Shown in pieces: positions 42,319 to 50,218 of a stretch of 64,000 bases of DNA. The notes beneath the pieces are model-generated. The model did not search any database. It worked only from the letters and a program-made list of their open reading frames with translations, and had not been told where the DNA came from. A program made the translations under genes and the position numbers. Position 1 is the first letter of the stretch. The number at the start of each line of letters is the position of its first letter. The stretch spans positions 186,001 through 250,000 of the forward strand of contig NZ_JOEI01000002.1 in assembly GCF_000718095.1 (NCBI RefSeq), in the 5' to 3' direction. This stretch comes from Streptomyces scopuliridis RB72. Its GTDB lineage: Bacteria > Actinomycetota > Actinomycetes > Streptomycetales > Streptomycetaceae.

Positions 42319-43197
42319 ATGACGCCTGCCATCACCGGCTTCGACTACCGGCGCGTTCCCGTCGCCGACGGCGTGTCACTGAACGCGGCCGTCGCGGGCA
42401 CGGGCAGTGCGGTCGTGCTGCTGCACGGCTTCCCCCAGACCCATCTGATGTGGCGGCATGTCGCCGCCGACCTCGCGGCCGACCACACCGTGATCTGCCC
42501 CGACCTGCGCGGCTACGGCGCCAGCGACAAACCCGCCGAGGCCGGCGGTGCCACCTACTCCAAGCGCACCATGGCCGCCGACATCGTCGCCCTGGCCCGC
42601 GCGCTGGGGCATGAACGTTTCGCGCTCGCCGGTCACGACCGGGGCGCCCTGGTCGCCTTCCGCGCCGCGCTCGACCACCCCGCGGCGGTCACCCACCTGG
42701 CCTGCCTCGACGTACTGCCGACGCTGGACATGTGGGAGGTGATGCACGGCACCACCGCCGCCGTCGGCTTCCATCTGTATCTGATGGCCCAGCCTCCGGG
42801 CCTGCCGGAACAGATGATCAGCGCCTGTGCGGACGCCTTCTTCGGCCACTTCCTGGACAGTTGGACCAACGACCCGGGGGCGATCCCCGCCGATGTCCGC
42901 GCCGCGTATCTGGACGCCTGCCGGAACGCGGTGCCCTCGATCGTCGCCGACTACCGCGCCTCCGCCGGCGTCGACGTCGAGCACGACCGTACGGACCGGG
43001 ACGCCGGCGGCCGGCTGCGGATGCCGGTCACCGTCCTCCAGCAGGACTGGGGCGCCGCCCTCGGTTACGACGCGCCGGCCCTGTGGCGGGCGTGGGCCGC
43101 CGATCTGCGCCATGTCTCCGTCGCCTACGGCCATTTCATGGCCGAGGAAGCCCCCGCCGACATCGCCAAGGCCCTGCGCGACCTGCTCACCCGCTGA
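42319..43197 (+). CDS. Alpha/beta hydrolase, fluoroacetate dehalogenase/epoxide hydrolase-like
   Basis: A 292-residue alpha/beta hydrolase. The oxyanion region is VLLHGFPQTHLMWRHV. The nucleophile elbow is AGHDRGALVAF, with Asp in the nucleophile place, as in dehalogenases and epoxide hydrolases rather than esterases. DLRGYGASDKP is the usual strand-5 loop, and the catalytic His is in AYGHFMAEEAP. ATG 42319 follows AAGAGG. It is divergent from the SARP gene and separated by direct repeats, so SARP control is plausible. Confidence 0.88.
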   Translation: MTPAITGFDYRRVPVADGVSLNAAVAGTGSAVVLLHGFPQTHLMWRHVAADLAADHTVICPDLRGYGASDKPAEAGGATYSKRTMAADIVALARALGHERFALAGHDRGALVAFRAALDHPAAVTHLACLDVLPTLDMWEVMHGTTAAVGFHLYLMAQPPGLPEQMISACADAFFGHFLDSWTNDPGAIPADVRAAYLDACRNAVPSIVADYRASAGVDVEHDRTDRDAGGRLRMPVTVLQQDWGAALGYDAPALWRAWAADLRHVSVAYGHFMAEEAPADIAKALRDLLTR

Positions 43198-43280
43198 GGT
43201 GGTGAGGGCCGGGCCGGGGTCCAGGAGATCGGTTCCCACGAAGAACCGCTCCACCTCCGCGCGGGTGCGCGGGCACAGGG
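43198..43280 (-). pseudogene. Possible 3' remnant of a DUF574-type SAM methyltransferase
   Basis: The minus strand reads RTRAEVERFFVGTDLLDPG, which matches the tail of Streptomyces S-adenosyl methyltransferases of the DUF574/Methyltransf_19 group (usually RxREEVxxFFxGLxLVEPG). No methyltransferase body precedes it, and the frame runs on into the antisense of the hydrolase. I read it as a stub left by deletion. Alternatively the match is chance over about 20 residues. Confidence 0.4.
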
Positions 43281-43449
43281 AGATGCCTCCCTTTCGGTAC
43301 GTCCCGGTGACTTTCGCGCCTGCCGGGTTTGAGGAAATCGACGATGCGGGCGCGAAGGCGAACTGACAGCCCCTGGGGCGCAGTTGGTCCAGCCGTACAC
43401 GCACGTTAATTGCGTTGAGCCGGGTCCCCGCGTGCCCGATGATCCGGGA

Positions 43450-44685
43450 GTGAGCAACAGCCCGAACAGTGTGACGCGCGCCCAGGACCTCGTCGTCGTC
43501 TTTCTGCGATGGACGTGGGCGCGGGCTGTACTGCACAACGGCTGGTGGCTGGTCACCAGCGTCTATCTGGTCGTCGACGCCCAACTCACCGCGGCCCAGC
43601 TGGTGTTCGTCGGGACAGCGCAGGGGATCACCGCGCTCGTGTGCGAGATCCCGGCCGGTGTGCTCGCCGACACCCTGAGCCGGAAGTGGTCTCTGGTCGT
43701 CTCGCATGTGCTGATGGGTACGGCGATGATGGCGACCGGGCTGGTGACCGAGTTCTGGGCCGTGGTCGGCACACAGATGCTGTGGGGTCTGTCATGGACC
43801 TTCGCGAGCGGCGCCGATGTGGCGTGGGTGACGGACGAGTTGGCCCGGCCGGAGAAGATCTCCGGCGTGCTGGTGCGCTCCGGCCGTGCCCAGTTGACCG
43901 GCGCCGCGGCCGGCCTGATCGGGTTCGGCGTGCTCGCCTCGTTCCTGGATCGTGGCACGGCCATGGTGCTGGCCGGAGCGGCCATGCTGCTGCTCGGGCT
44001 GTACGTCGTGTTCCGCTTCCGTGAGGAGCGCTTCGTGCCGGCTCCCGTGAGACGGTGGTCGGCCTCCTGGTCCATCCTGAAGCGCGGGTCGGCGCTCGTC
44101 CGTCACAACAGGGCGATCCTGCTCGTATTCGCGGCCACGTTCCTGGTCAACGGCGCCTCCGACGCCTTCGCCCGGCTCCACCCGCAGCGGCTCTTCGACA
44201 TCGGGTTCCCGCCCGAGCCCCTCATCCTGTTCACCGCGCTCGGTATCGCCGCGCTGCTCGTCGGCGCGCTCGCGCTGCGGATGGTGGAGACGCGTATGAA
44301 CGATGTCCGTGCCGCCCAGCGCGGTTACGCCGTGGCGTGCGTGGCCGGGGCGGTCGGTCTCGTCGCGCTGGCCGTCGCACCCGAGGATGTGAGTGGCAGC
44401 GCGGCGGTTCTCCTTGTGGCGGGGGTCGCTCTGCCCCTGACGCGCACCATCGGCACCATCTGGGTGAACCAGCAGTCCACCGACGATGTCAGGGCGACGG
44501 TGCATTCCTTTCTCGCCCAGGCGGAGTATGCCGGTGAAATCGTCTGCGGCGCCGCGGTCGCCCTGCTCGCCGGAGCGGCCGGTCTGCCCTACGCGCTTGT
44601 CGGGTGCGGGGCGCTGTTCGCCGTCACAACCTTGCTGATCCGCCAGCTCGGTACGTCCCGGACCGACAGCGACCGGCCCGCTTGA
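43450..44685 (+). CDS. MFS transporter
   Basis: A 411-residue major facilitator protein with about twelve hydrophobic segments. The loop between helices 2 and 3 carries IPAGVLADTLSRKWSLVVSH, the MFS motif A analogue. GTG 43450 (VSNSPNSVTRAQ) is the best guess, though ribosome pairing is weak and the frame is open upstream to 43384. The substrate is unknown; drug/proton antiport is possible. It lies next to the hydrolase gene but separated by about 250 bp that includes a gene remnant. Confidence 0.82.
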   Translation: MSNSPNSVTRAQDLVVVFLRWTWARAVLHNGWWLVTSVYLVVDAQLTAAQLVFVGTAQGITALVCEIPAGVLADTLSRKWSLVVSHVLMGTAMMATGLVTEFWAVVGTQMLWGLSWTFASGADVAWVTDELARPEKISGVLVRSGRAQLTGAAAGLIGFGVLASFLDRGTAMVLAGAAMLLLGLYVVFRFREERFVPAPVRRWSASWSILKRGSALVRHNRAILLVFAATFLVNGASDAFARLHPQRLFDIGFPPEPLILFTALGIAALLVGALALRMVETRMNDVRAAQRGYAVACVAGAVGLVALAVAPEDVSGSAAVLLVAGVALPLTRTIGTIWVNQQSTDDVRATVHSFLAQAEYAGEIVCGAAVALLAGAAGLPYALVGCGALFAVTTLLIRQLGTSRTDSDRPA

Positions 44686-44762
44686 CCGTCCCTTGATCCC
44701 CCTTCATGGCCGGCTGATGCCCTCTTGACAACGCACGGCCCGGTACGGCCGACAGCCGGGCC

Positions 44763-45098
44763 TTACCGGGCCAACTTGCCCTGGAGCAGGGATACTTGAC
44801 GCCCGTCGCCCGGATGATCTCCTGCTTCACCGATCCGCCCTCGATGAAGTTCTTGGTCTCGGCCAGCCGGCCGGTGAGATCGGAATGTCCGGCGTGCACA
44901 CCGGTGTCCAGGACGGCGACCTTGGCGCCCTTGCCGGTCCGGCCGGCCTCCCACGCCTTCGGGGTGCCGATCTGGGCGTTGCTCTCGGCCATGGCGGCCG
45001 GGACGCGTCCGTCGAGCCAGATCTTGTCGATGCCTGCCGCCCACGTCGGCGACGGTCACCTTGTCGCCCGTCACGAGGGTGACGGTGTGCGCGGCGTC
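44763..45098 (-). pseudogene. Subtilase (S8) relic with internal deletion
   Basis: The minus strand carries the prodomain start HTVTLVTGDKVTVADVGG and then, in another frame, IDKIWLDGRVPAAMAESNAQ and VAVLDTGVHAGHSDLTGR, the catalytic-Asp segment of Streptomyces S8 peptidases. About 150 residues expected between these pieces are gone, with a junction near 45033-45042. Everything after the KNFIEGGS region, including the His and Ser motifs, is missing. It cannot make an active protease. Its 5' edge runs into an aldo/keto reductase fragment. Confidence 0.75.
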
Positions 45099-45344
45099 AG
45101 CCGGGCGCAGATCGCGCCGGCGTGGCTGCGGCACAACCCCGTTGTCGTCGCACCCCTGGTGGGCGCGAGCAAGCCGTCCCACATCGATGACGCCGTCGCC
45201 TCGCTCGACATCGAACTGACCGACGACGAGCTGGCCGGGCTGGAGCGCCCCTACACGCCGCGCGACGATTTCCAGGGCGTCTCGGACGACGCCGAGTTGG
45301 CCCGTATCCCGGCCAGGATCGGCATCAGGCCGGCCGGCTCCTGA
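45081..45344 (+). pseudogene. Aldo/keto reductase 3' fragment
   Basis: The plus strand encodes about 85 residues of the C-terminal end of an aldo/keto reductase (GVSRAQIAPAWLRHNP, VVVAPLVGASKPSHIDDAV, SLDIELTDDELAGLERPYTP), ending normally with TGA. The catalytic Tyr/Lys/His half is absent. The 5' boundary coincides with the subtilase relic on the opposite strand, so a rearrangement joined two broken genes here. Both are probably untranslated. Confidence 0.75.
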
Positions 45345-45542
45345 CCCGCGGTGAGCGCAGACCGGACGGGTGGACGTGAACCGGAACCCGCGCACGAAAC
45401 CACGCCGCCCACAACCACTCCGGATCCGCCACACAACCACTCCGAAGAGTGGCCGCGCATCAGTTATCGCCGTCCCCGAGGTTTCACCCGGGGCGAGTAC
45501 TGCCAGAGATCAGGTGACTACTTACCGTAGAGACGAGGAACA

Positions 45543-46934
45543 GTGTTGGCCCGGAACAAGGACGACGGCTCCCACACCCTGCTGAGCATGCTGCACAACT
45601 CGCTGACCGACACGCGCAGGGAGCTGCGGGCGTCCCTCGCCGAGGGGTTCGACCGGCTCCGGATGGCGGGCGACGAGGCGCACCGGGCCACCCAGGAGGC
45701 CCTCGCGTCGGGGCTGAGTGAGCTGCGTACGGAGCTCCGGGAGACGAGGGAGGGCCTGGCGCGCGGCAGGGACGAGCTGGGGCAGGCCGTCGAGACCGCC
45801 GTGGAGATCCTGCAGGACGAGGTGCAGCAGCTGAAGGAGGCGGTCGAGGGCCTCCGTCCCGGGTCCGCCGGTCATCCGTCTCTGTCCTTCGGGATGCCTG
45901 GCGGACCGCTGTCGCCACCCGGCGTGCCGGGGATGGCCGACGCGCCTGGGACTCCTGAGATGCCTGGCGTTCCCGGCTTGCCGGGTGTCCCCGGTGTGCC
46001 CAGCGTTCCCAGCCAGCGCGAGGAGGACGACGCCCGGACCGTGCTGTCGGGGCCGCCTGAGCCATCAGCACGACATGAGCCCTCGCCCGAGGCTGAGGCG
46101 CTGTCCGAACAGTCGCCATCACCCGAGCCTTCGGCGCCCCACGAGCGATCGGCACTCCCCCGGGGTATCACGACCGAGGGCTCCTCGCCAGGGCTGACGT
46201 GGCGGGTGACACCGTCTCTCCTGGACGCGCTGCGCCGGGAGTTCGGCCCGTTGCTGGAGCACCTCGAAGAGGCCCGCGGCGAGCTGGCGGCGGTCCGTGC
46301 GGACATCACCGCGCTGACCTCCCGTATGGACGACGCGGAGGAGACTCGGCGTGCGCCCCGGGAGCCCGCGCGACAGATGCCGCCCGAGACACCGGAGACA
46401 CCGGAGACACCGGAGACACCCGTGACCGCCGGGACCGCCGTGACGCCGGTGACCGAGGAGCACGGTGAGCTGCTCAAGCGCGCCGCCCGGGTGTCGTCGG
46501 CGTCCCTGGTCTGCCACCGCGACACCTGGGAGTTCATCACCGGCCAGGCGGGCCGCCACTCCCACTTCCGGATGCCTCCGCAGATCACCGACCGGGGCGA
46601 GGACCGGATCGCCGCCGCGCTGTCCGGGCGCTCGCTGATCGCCGTCCTGATCTCGCTGTTCACCACCCGGCACACCACGGACGCGGGTGACGGCGACTGG
46701 GCTCTGGCCACCACCCTGTACGAACGCATCGACGCCGGTCTGGACACCCTCGCCGCCGCGGGCACCACGGTCACCATCACACTGGACGACCGCGCCCCCG
46801 GCGCCGACAGCGCCGACAGCGGAGACGGCGGCAGGGGCGTCGCCCGGGGCGGCGAGGTGGCCGAGGGGATCAGTCTGCCGTCGCCCGCGTCGCCGGACGG
46901 CCCGGGGCTGATGGCTCAGGCCGGTCCCACATAA
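45543..46934 (+). CDS. Unknown coiled-coil protein with collagen-like and PET repeats
   Basis: A 463-residue protein that I do not recognise. Residues 1-105 are a charged coiled coil (LHNSLTDTRRELRASLAEGF, ELRETREGLARGRDEL, VEILQDEVQQLKEAVEGL). Residues about 115-155 are collagen-like GxPG triplets. A Pro/Ser/Glu-rich linker follows, then a second coiled coil (LLEHLEEARGELAAVRADIT), a PETPETPET run and a globular end with SLIAVLISLFTTRHTTDAGDG. No signal peptide or membrane anchor is seen. GTG 45543 follows GACGAGG. A scaffold or tether role is possible; nothing shows the partner. Confidence 0.75.
   Translation: MLARNKDDGSHTLLSMLHNSLTDTRRELRASLAEGFDRLRMAGDEAHRATQEALASGLSELRTELRETREGLARGRDELGQAVETAVEILQDEVQQLKEAVEGLRPGSAGHPSLSFGMPGGPLSPPGVPGMADAPGTPEMPGVPGLPGVPGVPSVPSQREEDDARTVLSGPPEPSARHEPSPEAEALSEQSPSPEPSAPHERSALPRGITTEGSSPGLTWRVTPSLLDALRREFGPLLEHLEEARGELAAVRADITALTSRMDDAEETRRAPREPARQMPPETPETPETPETPVTAGTAVTPVTEEHGELLKRAARVSSASLVCHRDTWEFITGQAGRHSHFRMPPQITDRGEDRIAAALSGRSLIAVLISLFTTRHTTDAGDGDWALATTLYERIDAGLDTLAAAGTTVTITLDDRAPGADSADSGDGGRGVARGGEVAEGISLPSPASPDGPGLMAQAGPT
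46386..46421. repeat. Four tandem 9-bp units (GAGACACCG)
   Basis: In-frame 9-bp repeats encoding the PETPETPETPET run of the coiled-coil protein. They are likely to vary in copy number by slippage. Confidence 0.7.
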
Positions 46935-46991
46935 TGAGGCCATTGGTACAGGCGCGGGCCGTACCCACGGACGGCAGGAGGCCGGCGGACG

Positions 46992-47474
46992 ATGGCGGTG
47001 GACGCGCTCGACACCCGCATCCTGCGGCTCCTCATCGAGCAGCCGCGTACCAGCGTGCGGGAGTACGCGCGCATCCTCGGGATCGCCCGGGGGACGCTCC
47101 AGGCCCGGCTCGACCGGCTGGAGCGCGAGGGGGTGATCACCGGCACCGGACCGTTCCTCTCCCCCGCCGCCCTTGGCCATCCGGTGCTCGCCTTTGTCCA
47201 TATCGAGGTCACGCAGGGGCATCTGGACGAGGTCGGTGACGCGCTCGCCGCGGTCCCCGAGATCGTCGAGGCGTTCTCGATCACGGGTGCGGGGGATCTG
47301 CTCACCCGGGTCGTCGCCCGCGACAACGGCCATTTGGAGGATGTCGTCCAACGTCTGATCCAGCTGCCGGGTGTGGTCCGTACGCGTACGGAGATGGCGC
47401 TGCGCGAACGGGTGCCGCACCGGCTGCTGCCGCTGGTCGAGTCGGTGGGCCGGGACGTCGGTGAGCGACGCTGA
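46992..47474 (+). CDS. Lrp/AsnC family regulator
   Basis: A 160-residue Lrp/AsnC regulator. The HTH is at residues 4-55 (DALDTRILRLLIEQPRTSVR, YARILGIARGTLQARLDRLE), then a linker, then the RAM ligand domain (LAFVHIEVTQGHLDEVGDAL, IVEAFSITGAGDLLTRVVAR). The ligand is probably an amino acid. ATG 46992 follows GCAGGAGG at good spacing. It is 57 bp after the coiled-coil gene and just upstream of the HAD gene. Confidence 0.92.
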   Translation: MAVDALDTRILRLLIEQPRTSVREYARILGIARGTLQARLDRLEREGVITGTGPFLSPAALGHPVLAFVHIEVTQGHLDEVGDALAAVPEIVEAFSITGAGDLLTRVVARDNGHLEDVVQRLIQLPGVVRTRTEMALRERVPHRLLPLVESVGRDVGERR

Positions 47475-47499
47475 GGGAGCGCTTGGCATGCTGGGGCGT

Positions 47500-48189
47500 A
47501 TGAGCACTTCCCCTGCGCTTGCGGTCATCTTCGATCTCGACGGAACACTCGTCGACAGTGAACCGAACTACTACGAAGCCGGACGCCTGCTCCTGGCCCA
47601 GTACGGTGTGTCCGACTTCAGCTGGGAGCAGCACAGCCGGTTCATCGGGATCGGGACCCGCGAGACGCTGGAGGCGCTGCGCGAGGAGTACGGGATCGAC
47701 GCGCCCGTGGACACCCTGCTCGCCGAGAAGAACCGGCTCTATCTGGAGCGGGTGCGCGCCTCGACGGAGGCATTCCCGCAGATGCGGAAGCTGGTGGAAC
47801 GGCTGCACACCGAGGGCGTACCCATGGCCGTGGCGTCCGGTTCGTCCGGGGCGGCCATCGATCAGGCGCTCGCCGTCACCGGACTCGACGGGTATTTCAC
47901 CGCGACCGTCTCGGCCGAGGAGGTCGCGCGCGGCAAGCCGGCGCCGGACGTCTTCCTGGAGGCGGCGCGCCGACTGGGAGCCGAGCCCGCCCACTGCGTG
48001 GTGCTGGAGGACGCCGCACCCGGTGTGATGGCCGCGCGGGTCGCCGGGATGCGATGTGTCGCGATCCCGTACGCCCCCGCGCCCGGCGCACCTCTCGATC
48101 CGGCGTTCGGTACGGCGGGGCTGGTCTTCCCCGGCGGACAGAGCGAGTTCACGGCGCAGGCCGCGTACGCGTGGATCGTCGGCGAGTAG
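47500..48189 (+). CDS. HAD family phosphatase (beta-phosphoglucomutase-like)
   Basis: A 229-residue HAD hydrolase with all motifs: VIFDLDGTLVDSE (DxD nucleophile and acid), AVASGSSGAA, ARGKPAPDVFLEAA (Lys) and VVLEDAAPGVMAA (acidic pair). The C1 cap between residues 20 and 90 matches the phosphoglycolate phosphatase/beta-phosphoglucomutase group. ATG 47500 (MSTSPALAVIFD) is chosen; ATG 47488 is an in-frame alternative. It follows the Lrp gene by 25 bp and is probably co-transcribed. Confidence 0.9.
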   Translation: MSTSPALAVIFDLDGTLVDSEPNYYEAGRLLLAQYGVSDFSWEQHSRFIGIGTRETLEALREEYGIDAPVDTLLAEKNRLYLERVRASTEAFPQMRKLVERLHTEGVPMAVASGSSGAAIDQALAVTGLDGYFTATVSAEEVARGKPAPDVFLEAARRLGAEPAHCVVLEDAAPGVMAARVAGMRCVAIPYAPAPGAPLDPAFGTAGLVFPGGQSEFTAQAAYAWIVGE

Positions 48190-48528
48190 GACCCGCTGAT
48201 CCCGCCGGTCCCCGGGGGCCTCAGCTCCGTTCCGTCATGTCGGCGTTGACGCGGGTGGGGTACATCAGTGTCACGGGACGCCCGTCGGATCCGCTGCCCG
48301 AGAGCACCGGGGGCCGGCCCGCCAGGCCCGGGGGATGCCCGCGCCGTTGGCCGTGGTCTTCATCGAGAAGAGCGGAACGGACCGGGTGGTGGGTACGGAG
48401 AGCGTGAATTCGATTCTGCCCCGGGAGAGATGTGCCGGAAATATGGCAACCCACCTGTAGAACACCGCCAGGCCGAATGCATCCGGGCAACGACCTGGCC
48501 TTCCTCGGCCTGGCAGCCGCCCTCCGCT
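48190..48528. other. Non-coding stretch (339 bp), possibly degraded
   Basis: Only short broken frames are open on either strand. On the minus strand SVPTTRSVPLFSMKTT and, in another frame, GLAGRPPVLSGSG look like coding remnants in shifted frames, but I cannot name a family. It leads straight into the LuxR regulator relic. Confidence 0.4.
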
Positions 48529-48928
48529 GCGGCCGAGCTGTTGGCCCAGGGCGCGCGCGGCATCGGCTATCTGCTTCAAGGACCGGGTAGGGCGGGTGGA
48601 GCAGTTCCTGGAGGCGCTGGAGCGCATCACCACCGGCGGGACCGCCCTCGACCCCGAGGTGGTCACCGAGATCCTCAGCCAGAAGGCCGCCGCGCGGCCG
48701 TTGCGGGCGCTGACACCGCGTGAGCACGAGGTGCTGGAGATGATGGCGCAGTGGCTCGCCAACGGGGCCGTCGCGGAGCTGCTGGTCATCACCGAACGGG
48801 CGGTCAGCAAACACATCCGGGGTGTCTTCGACAAGCTCGGGCTGCCGCCCGAGGGCGGAAATGTGCACCGCCGTGTACTGGCCGTACTGGCATATCTGGG
48901 CAACAACACACCGGAGACCTCCGCGTAG
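48529..48928 (+). pseudogene. Truncated, frameshifted LuxR/NarL response regulator
   Basis: The fragment keeps AAELLAQGARGIGYLL from the end of a receiver domain, then in a second frame DRVGRVEQFLEALERITTGG and the LuxR output domain (LRALTPREHEVLEMMAQWL, AVSKHIRGVFDKLGLP). One extra T in CTGCTTCAAG (48574-48577) breaks the usual LLKDRVG junction. The rest of the receiver domain, with its phospho-Asp, is absent. A GTG at 48596 could still give a free DNA-binding domain of about 110 residues, but expression is doubtful. Confidence 0.78.
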
Positions 48929-49087
48929 CGGCGTACGACCCACGCTTCGGTCTCGGGCAGCGGAAAACCCCGGGCATCCGGAGACGGGGGAGAATCCGAA
49001 GGCCCGGGGCGGGGATTCCACTCTGCCACGACCCCGCGATCATTACGATCCGGTCTCGGCGTACCCCCAAGGTCTTGCCTTCTGCTC

Positions 49088-49124
49088 GTGTAATCGATTC
49101 CAATCCTCCGTGTAATCGATTCCA
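49088..49124. promoter_or_regulatory. Twin LacI-type operators upstream of the ribose operon
   Basis: GTGTAATCGATTCCA occurs at 49088-49102 and again at 49110-49124, exactly 22 bp apart (two helical turns). Each has an AATCGATT palindromic core with a central CG. They end 18 bp before the LacI start codon and probably give autoregulation plus operon repression. Confidence 0.7.
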
Positions 49125-49142
49125 CGAGGAGGTGGACCGACG

Positions 49143-50207
49143 ATGGCGGGCATCAAGGATGTCGCGGCCGAGGCAGGCGTGTCCGTCGCCACGGTGTCGC
49201 GGGTACTCAACGACCATCCGTCGGTCAGCCCCGCGTCCCGCGCCCGGGTGCTCGCCGCCGTCGCCGCGCTGGGCTACCGGCCCAACGCCGTGGCCCGGTC
49301 CCTGCGCACCGACCAGACCCGCACGCTCGGCCTGGTCATCAGCGATGTGCTCAATCCGTACTTCACCTCGCTGGCCCGCGCGGTCGAGGAGGAGGCGCGG
49401 ACGCTCGGCTACAGCGTGATCATCGGAAACGCCGACGAGCGGCCCGAGTTGCAGGACCACCACGTCCGTACGCTGCTCGACCGCCGGATCGACGGGCTGC
49501 TGGTGTCGCCCACCGACCGCGGTTCGCCGCTGATACTCGACGCGGTGCGCGCCGCGACCCCGCTCGTCTTCGTGGACCGGTGGATCCCGGGCGTCGAGGT
49601 GCCCGTCGTACGGTCGGACGGCCGCGCCGCCGTACGCGATCTGGTCGCCCATCTGCTGCGGATCGGCCATCGCAGGCTCGCGATCATCGCGGGTCCCGCG
49701 ACCACCACCACCGGCAGCGAACGCGTCGACGCCTTCCGTACGGCGCTGGGCGAGCACGGGGTCGCGCTGCCCGACGCGTATATCGGCCAGGGCGACTTCC
49801 AGGCCGAGAGCGGACGCCGGGCCGCCGAGCGCTTCCTCGATCTTCCCGAGCCTCCCGACGCCGTGTTCGCGGCGGACAATCTGATGGCCCTCGGCGCGCT
49901 CGACGCGATCCGCGCCCGGGGTCTGAGCGTCCCGGACGACATCGCGCTCGCGGCCTTCGACGACATCCCGTGGTTCGTACACACAGACCCGCCGATCACG
50001 GCCATCGCGCAGCCGACGGACGAGCTGGGCCGGGCCGCCGTACGGGCGCTGGCCGAACGCATCGCGGGCCGAGTCCCGCCGTCCGTCACACTCCCCGCCC
50101 GGCTGGTCGTACGCCGCTCCTGCGGCGCGGAGTTCCCGCCGGCCCCACGGCGTCCGGACCCCTCAACACCCCACCGGTCAGCACCCAACCCGTCAGCACG
50201 AACGTGA
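49143..50207 (+). CDS. LacI family regulator of the ribose operon (RbsR-like)
   Basis: A 354-residue LacI repressor. HTH and hinge are at 1-60 (MAGIKDVAAEAGVSVATVSR, VLNDHPSVS, LGYRPNAVARSLRT). The effector domain follows (LGLVISDVLNPYFTSLARAV, DGLLVSPTDRGSPL, AAFDDIPWFV). The C-terminus has an extra Pro/Ser-rich tail after RRSCGAEF. It is the first gene of the ribose operon, 11 bp before rbsA. Twin operators lie just upstream. Ribose or a phosphate of it is the expected inducer. Confidence 0.9.
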   Translation: MAGIKDVAAEAGVSVATVSRVLNDHPSVSPASRARVLAAVAALGYRPNAVARSLRTDQTRTLGLVISDVLNPYFTSLARAVEEEARTLGYSVIIGNADERPELQDHHVRTLLDRRIDGLLVSPTDRGSPLILDAVRAATPLVFVDRWIPGVEVPVVRSDGRAAVRDLVAHLLRIGHRRLAIIAGPATTTTGSERVDAFRTALGEHGVALPDAYIGQGDFQAESGRRAAERFLDLPEPPDAVFAADNLMALGALDAIRARGLSVPDDIALAAFDDIPWFVHTDPPITAIAQPTDELGRAAVRALAERIAGRVPPSVTLPARLVVRRSCGAEFPPAPRRPDPSTPHRSAPNPSART

Positions 50208-50218
50208 AGGAGCAACCC

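Noticed and set aside
42376..43707. Minus-strand frame crossing the hydrolase gene
   Set aside because: Mostly antisense. Only the short methyltransferase-like tail at 43198-43280 was kept, and with low confidence.
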